15,263 bases of DNA from Caldifarciminota bacterium. Lineage in GTDB: Bacteria; Hydrothermota; Tepidihabitantia; Tepidihabitantales; JAOUPE01. Positions within the stretch are counted from its first letter, which is position 1. Each line of letters starts with the position of its first letter. A program made the position numbers and the translations under genes. Below are positions 12,778-15,263 of the stretch, one piece after another. Under the pieces are notes generated by a model. That model was not told the DNA's origin and did not search any database. It worked only from the letters and a program-made list of their open reading frames with translations. The stretch is from contig JAOUPE010000014.1 of the NCBI GenBank assembly GCA_029880025.1, forward strand, positions 1 to 15,263, in the 5' to 3' direction.

Positions 12778-14829
12778 GTGAGTGTTGCGGTTAGAAGCAG
12801 CGCCACGGCTGAAGACCTGCCCCAAGCCAGTTTTGCTGGTCAGCAGGATACCTTTCTAAATATAAGCGGGGTTGAAGAGTTACTCGAAGCCTGTCAAAAA
12901 TGTATTGCTTCACTCTTTACCGACCGGGCAATCGCCTATCGAGAAAATCATGGTTTTGAGCATCTGGAAATTGCGCTGAGCATCGGCGTGCAGAAGATGG
13001 TCAGGTCAGATTTAGCCGGTGCTGGTGTGATGTTCACCCTGGATACGGAAAGCGGTTTTGATAAAGTTGTGTTCATCACGGCTGCTTACGGTTTAGGCGA
13101 AACCGTAGTGCAGGGACAGGTCAATCCTGATGAGTACTATGTTTATAAACCATTACTCCAGGAGGGTATCTACCTCCCGATTATAAAAAAGACACTGGGC
13201 AGCAAAGAGAAAAAGATGATTTATGTGAGCGGTGAGATTATCAAGACCCGAATGATTGATACGCGTAAAGATGAGCAGCACCATTTTGTCTTAAATGATG
13301 AAGAGATAATGAAACTGGCACAATGGGCTTGTATCATTGAAAATCATTATTCCCAGCGTTACGGTAAGAAAACTCCGATGGATATCGAATGGGCAAAGGA
13401 TGGTGAAACCAATGAGCTGTATGTGGTGCAAGCACGACCCGAAACGATTCATTCGCAAAAACAACTCAACATCCTCCGAGGTTATGAACTAAAAGAATCA
13501 GGCAATGTTATCGTTCAGGGCAGGAGTGTTGGTGATGCGATTGCCGCAAGTCGAGCCTGTAAACTCGTTTCACCGGCAGAAAGTGAACTTTTTCAAGATG
13601 GCTGCATCGTCGTTACTGAGATGACCGACCCGGATTGGGTGCCGATAATGAAAAAGGCGACTGGTATTGTTACTGACCGTGGCGGCAGAACCTGCCATGC
13701 CGCAATCGTCAGTCGTGAATTAGGAATTCCCGCGATAGTGGGCACCGAAAATGCAACCGAGAAGATTGGTCAAGGACAAGAGATAACGATTTCCTGTGCT
13801 GAGGGTGAAGTTGGAAAAGTCTATGAGGGCAAATTAAAATATGAGGTAATTGAAATATCGCCGGCTGAGATTCCACAAACCAAGACCAAGGTGATGATGA
13901 ATATTGCCAGTCCGGGAAATGCTTTCCGCTGGTGCCAAATCCCAAATGAAGGGGTTGGCTTGGCAAGAGTCGAATTTGTCATCAATAATGTGATTCAAGC
14001 TCATCCTTTAGCATTAATCCATTATGACCAATTGGAAGATTCAGAAGCCAAAAGAACGATTGATTCGCTCACTACTGGTTATTTAAAACGGGAAGATTTC
14101 TTTGTGGATAAACTTGCCAGTGGTATTGCAACGATTGCGGCGGCTTTTTATCCTAAAGATGTGATTGTGCGTATGTCCGATTTCAAGTCTAACGAATACG
14201 CCGGATTGATTGGCGGCAAGCAGTTTGAGCCGGTTGAGGATAATCCGATGTTAGGATTTCGCGGGGCTTCGCGCTATTACAGCAAAGAATATCGGGAAGG
14301 GTTTAACCTAGAATGCCAGGCAGTCAAAAAAGTCCGAGAAGAAATCGGACTTAAGAACGTCAAGGTGATGATTCCTTTCTGCCGCACGCCAGAAGAAGGG
14401 GAAAAGATTTTAAAAATCATGGCGGAGAACGGATTGGTACAGGGTAGCGATGGGCTCGAGGTCTATGTGATGTGTGAGATTCCAGCCAATGTGATTTTAG
14501 CCAAAGAATTCGCTCAAATCTTTGATGGATTCTCAATCGGTTCTAACGATTTAACTCAGCTTACTTTAGGTTGTGATAGGGATTCAGGCAAGATTGCCCA
14601 TATCTTTGATGAGCGGAACGAGGCAGTAAAGCGAATGATTTCTGATTTAATCAAGCAGGTAAAGCCGTTGGGCAGAAAAGTCGGAATCTGTGGTCAGGGA
14701 CCGAGTGATTTTCCTGATTTTGCCGCATTCTTAGTCAAAGCCGGCATTGATTCAATTTCGGTAAATCCGGACAGTATCCTCAAAGTCCGTAAAAAGATTC
14801 ATGAGGTCGAGACCGGAATAAAACCGTAA
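12778..14829 (+). CDS. ppsA: Phosphoenolpyruvate synthase, main C-terminal part
   Basis: PpsA makes phosphoenolpyruvate from pyruvate, ATP and water, with AMP and phosphate as by-products, for gluconeogenesis. Continuous coding resumes at 12646; GTG 12778 is only the first possible start codon and would cut off the front of the ATP-grasp domain. Counting from ATG 12424, the full protein is 801 codons, close to E. coli PpsA (792). VAVRSSATAEDLPQASFAGQ carries R124. GGRTCHAAIVSRELGIPAIVG carries the phosphorylated His425 (E. coli H421). The PEP-binding barrel has RMSDFKSNEYAGL, NPMLGFRGASRYY, FDGFSIGSNDLTQLTLGCDR and VGICGQGPSD with Cys756 (E. coli C751). All catalytic residues are kept and the rest of the frame shows no decay, which argues for a recent mutation, a sequencing error or readthrough. 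No terminator is visible after the TAA stop. Confidence 0.93.
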   Translation: MSVAVRSSATAEDLPQASFAGQQDTFLNISGVEELLEACQKCIASLFTDRAIAYRENHGFEHLEIALSIGVQKMVRSDLAGAGVMFTLDTESGFDKVVFITAAYGLGETVVQGQVNPDEYYVYKPLLQEGIYLPIIKKTLGSKEKKMIYVSGEIIKTRMIDTRKDEQHHFVLNDEEIMKLAQWACIIENHYSQRYGKKTPMDIEWAKDGETNELYVVQARPETIHSQKQLNILRGYELKESGNVIVQGRSVGDAIAASRACKLVSPAESELFQDGCIVVTEMTDPDWVPIMKKATGIVTDRGGRTCHAAIVSRELGIPAIVGTENATEKIGQGQEITISCAEGEVGKVYEGKLKYEVIEISPAEIPQTKTKVMMNIASPGNAFRWCQIPNEGVGLARVEFVINNVIQAHPLALIHYDQLEDSEAKRTIDSLTTGYLKREDFFVDKLASGIATIAAAFYPKDVIVRMSDFKSNEYAGLIGGKQFEPVEDNPMLGFRGASRYYSKEYREGFNLECQAVKKVREEIGLKNVKVMIPFCRTPEEGEKILKIMAENGLVQGSDGLEVYVMCEIPANVILAKEFAQIFDGFSIGSNDLTQLTLGCDRDSGKIAHIFDERNEAVKRMISDLIKQVKPLGRKVGICGQGPSDFPDFAAFLVKAGIDSISVNPDSILKVRKKIHEVETGIKP

Positions 14830-14837
14830 AAAATTAA

Positions 14838-14992
14838 CCACAGAGGGCACAGAAAAGAAGGAAGAAACCACTGATTAAGAACAAACCACGAGATTAACAC
14901 GAGATTGGCACAAGATTAAAGTAGAAGACTGTTAACCACTGAGATAGCAGAGAAGCAGAGGGAAATTTAACCACAGATGGACACAGATAAAC
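14838..14992. repeat. Second 'ACAGATG' family repeat patch
   Basis: Degenerate units such as aaccacagagggcacagaa, aaccactgattaagaac, accacgagattaacacgag, aaccactgagatagcagag and aaccacagatggacacag follow one another directly after ppsA. The orientation is opposite to much of the patch at 917-1200. No coding frame is supported. The AT-rich remainder to about 15110 shows no recognisable feature. Confidence 0.75.
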
Positions 14993-15124
14993 ACAGAAAA
15001 AAACAAAATAAAATAAGACCTTTTTAAGAAAGTGTATTGCCAATATACTTAAAATAGACCCAAAATTTCTCCTATCTATTTGATTTTTAATATTTTATAT
15101 TTAATTTTTGTATGGGAGGGGGTA

Positions 15125-15151
15125 CCACCTAGGGGGTGACCCCCTAAGTGG
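15125..15151. other. Strong GC-rich hairpin
   Basis: Twelve-base arms ccacctaggggg (15125-15136) and ccccctaagtgg (15140-15151) pair around tga, with one G-U or mismatched position. It overlaps the stop codon (15144-15146) and final codons of the minus-strand frame. No T-tract follows on the minus strand, so it may be a non-canonical terminator or mRNA 3'-end stabiliser. Confidence 0.6.
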
Positions 15152-15263
15152 CTTCGGGAGTAGCCTCGGAAGCAGACTCGGGAACCGACTCCGGAGCAGA
15201 CTCGGAATCAGACTCAGGAACCGACTCAGGGGCAGACTCGGAGACAGACTCAGGAATTGACTC
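15144..15263 (-). CDS. C-terminal Pro/Ser/Glu-rich repeat tail of a protein running off the window
   Basis: On the minus strand the last 39 codons before TAG (15146-15144) read as tetrapeptide repeats, E-S-(V/A/I/D)-(P/S), ending SEATPEAT. Such low-complexity acidic tails are common at the C-termini of bacterial proteins, so function cannot be told. The opposite strand is also open, reading Asp-Ser-Gly-x repeats from a GTG at 15148 right after a TAA, but with no ribosome-binding site. The strand choice is therefore an inference from the clean C-terminal ending and the hairpin over the stop. Confidence 0.45.
   Translation of the reverse strand, partial: ESIPESVSESAPESVPESDSESAPESVPESASEATPEAT
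15151..15263. repeat. 12-bp tandem repeat, at least nine copies
   Basis: Units begin at 15151 and every 12 bases after (15163, 15175 ... 15247), consensus gactcgggaNNN with drift mostly at every third base, which fits coding use on either strand. The array continues past the window edge. Confidence 0.85.

Noticed and set aside
15151..15263. CRISPR array at the window end
   Set aside because: Period is 12 bases with no spacers of unique sequence; it is a simple tandem coding repeat.

Overview
The window looks like chromosomal DNA of an uncultured bacterium. Large exported proteins with CARDB-like repeats, divergent Kelch propellers and a Por/T9SS-type C-terminal tail, next to an N-methylated pseudopilin and AT-rich sigma70-type promoters, resemble candidate phylum WOR-3 (Stahlbacteria/Hydrothermae) or a related FCB-like lineage. 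That placement is inference from gene style, not from a marker gene. No rRNA, tRNA, CRISPR array or transposase gene was seen.

Layout. Positions 1-916 hold the end of a helix-turn-helix protein followed by two out-of-frame pieces that read like the rest of the same gene, broken by palindromic repeat insertions. Positions 917-1200 are a non-coding repeat patch of the 'ACAGATG/ATCTGTG' type. Positions 1242-2054 encode a ZIP (GufA-type) metal transporter. Positions 2230-4896 and 4945-8610 form an apparent operon of two secreted modular proteins: CARDB-like repeats + six-bladed Kelch-like propeller + sorting tail, then alkaline-phosphatase-superfamily domain + BNR/sialidase-like repeats + CARDB + the same propeller + sorting tail. 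A perfect sigma70 promoter lies upstream, and a 15-bp hairpin terminator follows, shared with the convergent pseudopilin gene (8667-9308, minus), which has its own consensus promoter and a structured leader. Farther on the minus strand are a GT-B glycosyltransferase-like gene (9725-10888) and purA (10996-12273). Divergent from purA is ppsA (12424-14829, plus), full length but with one in-frame TAG after codon 73. The window ends with a second 'ACAGATG' patch, a strong GC-rich hairpin and a 12-bp tandem repeat that reads as the Pro/Ser/Glu-rich C-terminus of a minus-strand protein.

How the genes fit together. The exported pair, the pseudopilin and possibly the glycosyltransferase point to envelope or secretion functions, while purA and ppsA are housekeeping genes for AMP synthesis and gluconeogenesis. 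Expression signals split the same way: exported-protein genes have Shine-Dalgarno sites, while purA, ppsA and the ZIP gene have promoters so close to the ATG that their mRNAs should be leaderless or nearly so. The points most worth checking are the ppsA nonsense codon, the leaderless pattern, the phosphatase-BNR-CARDB-Kelch fusion with its duplicated propeller, and the repeat-shattered regulator gene.
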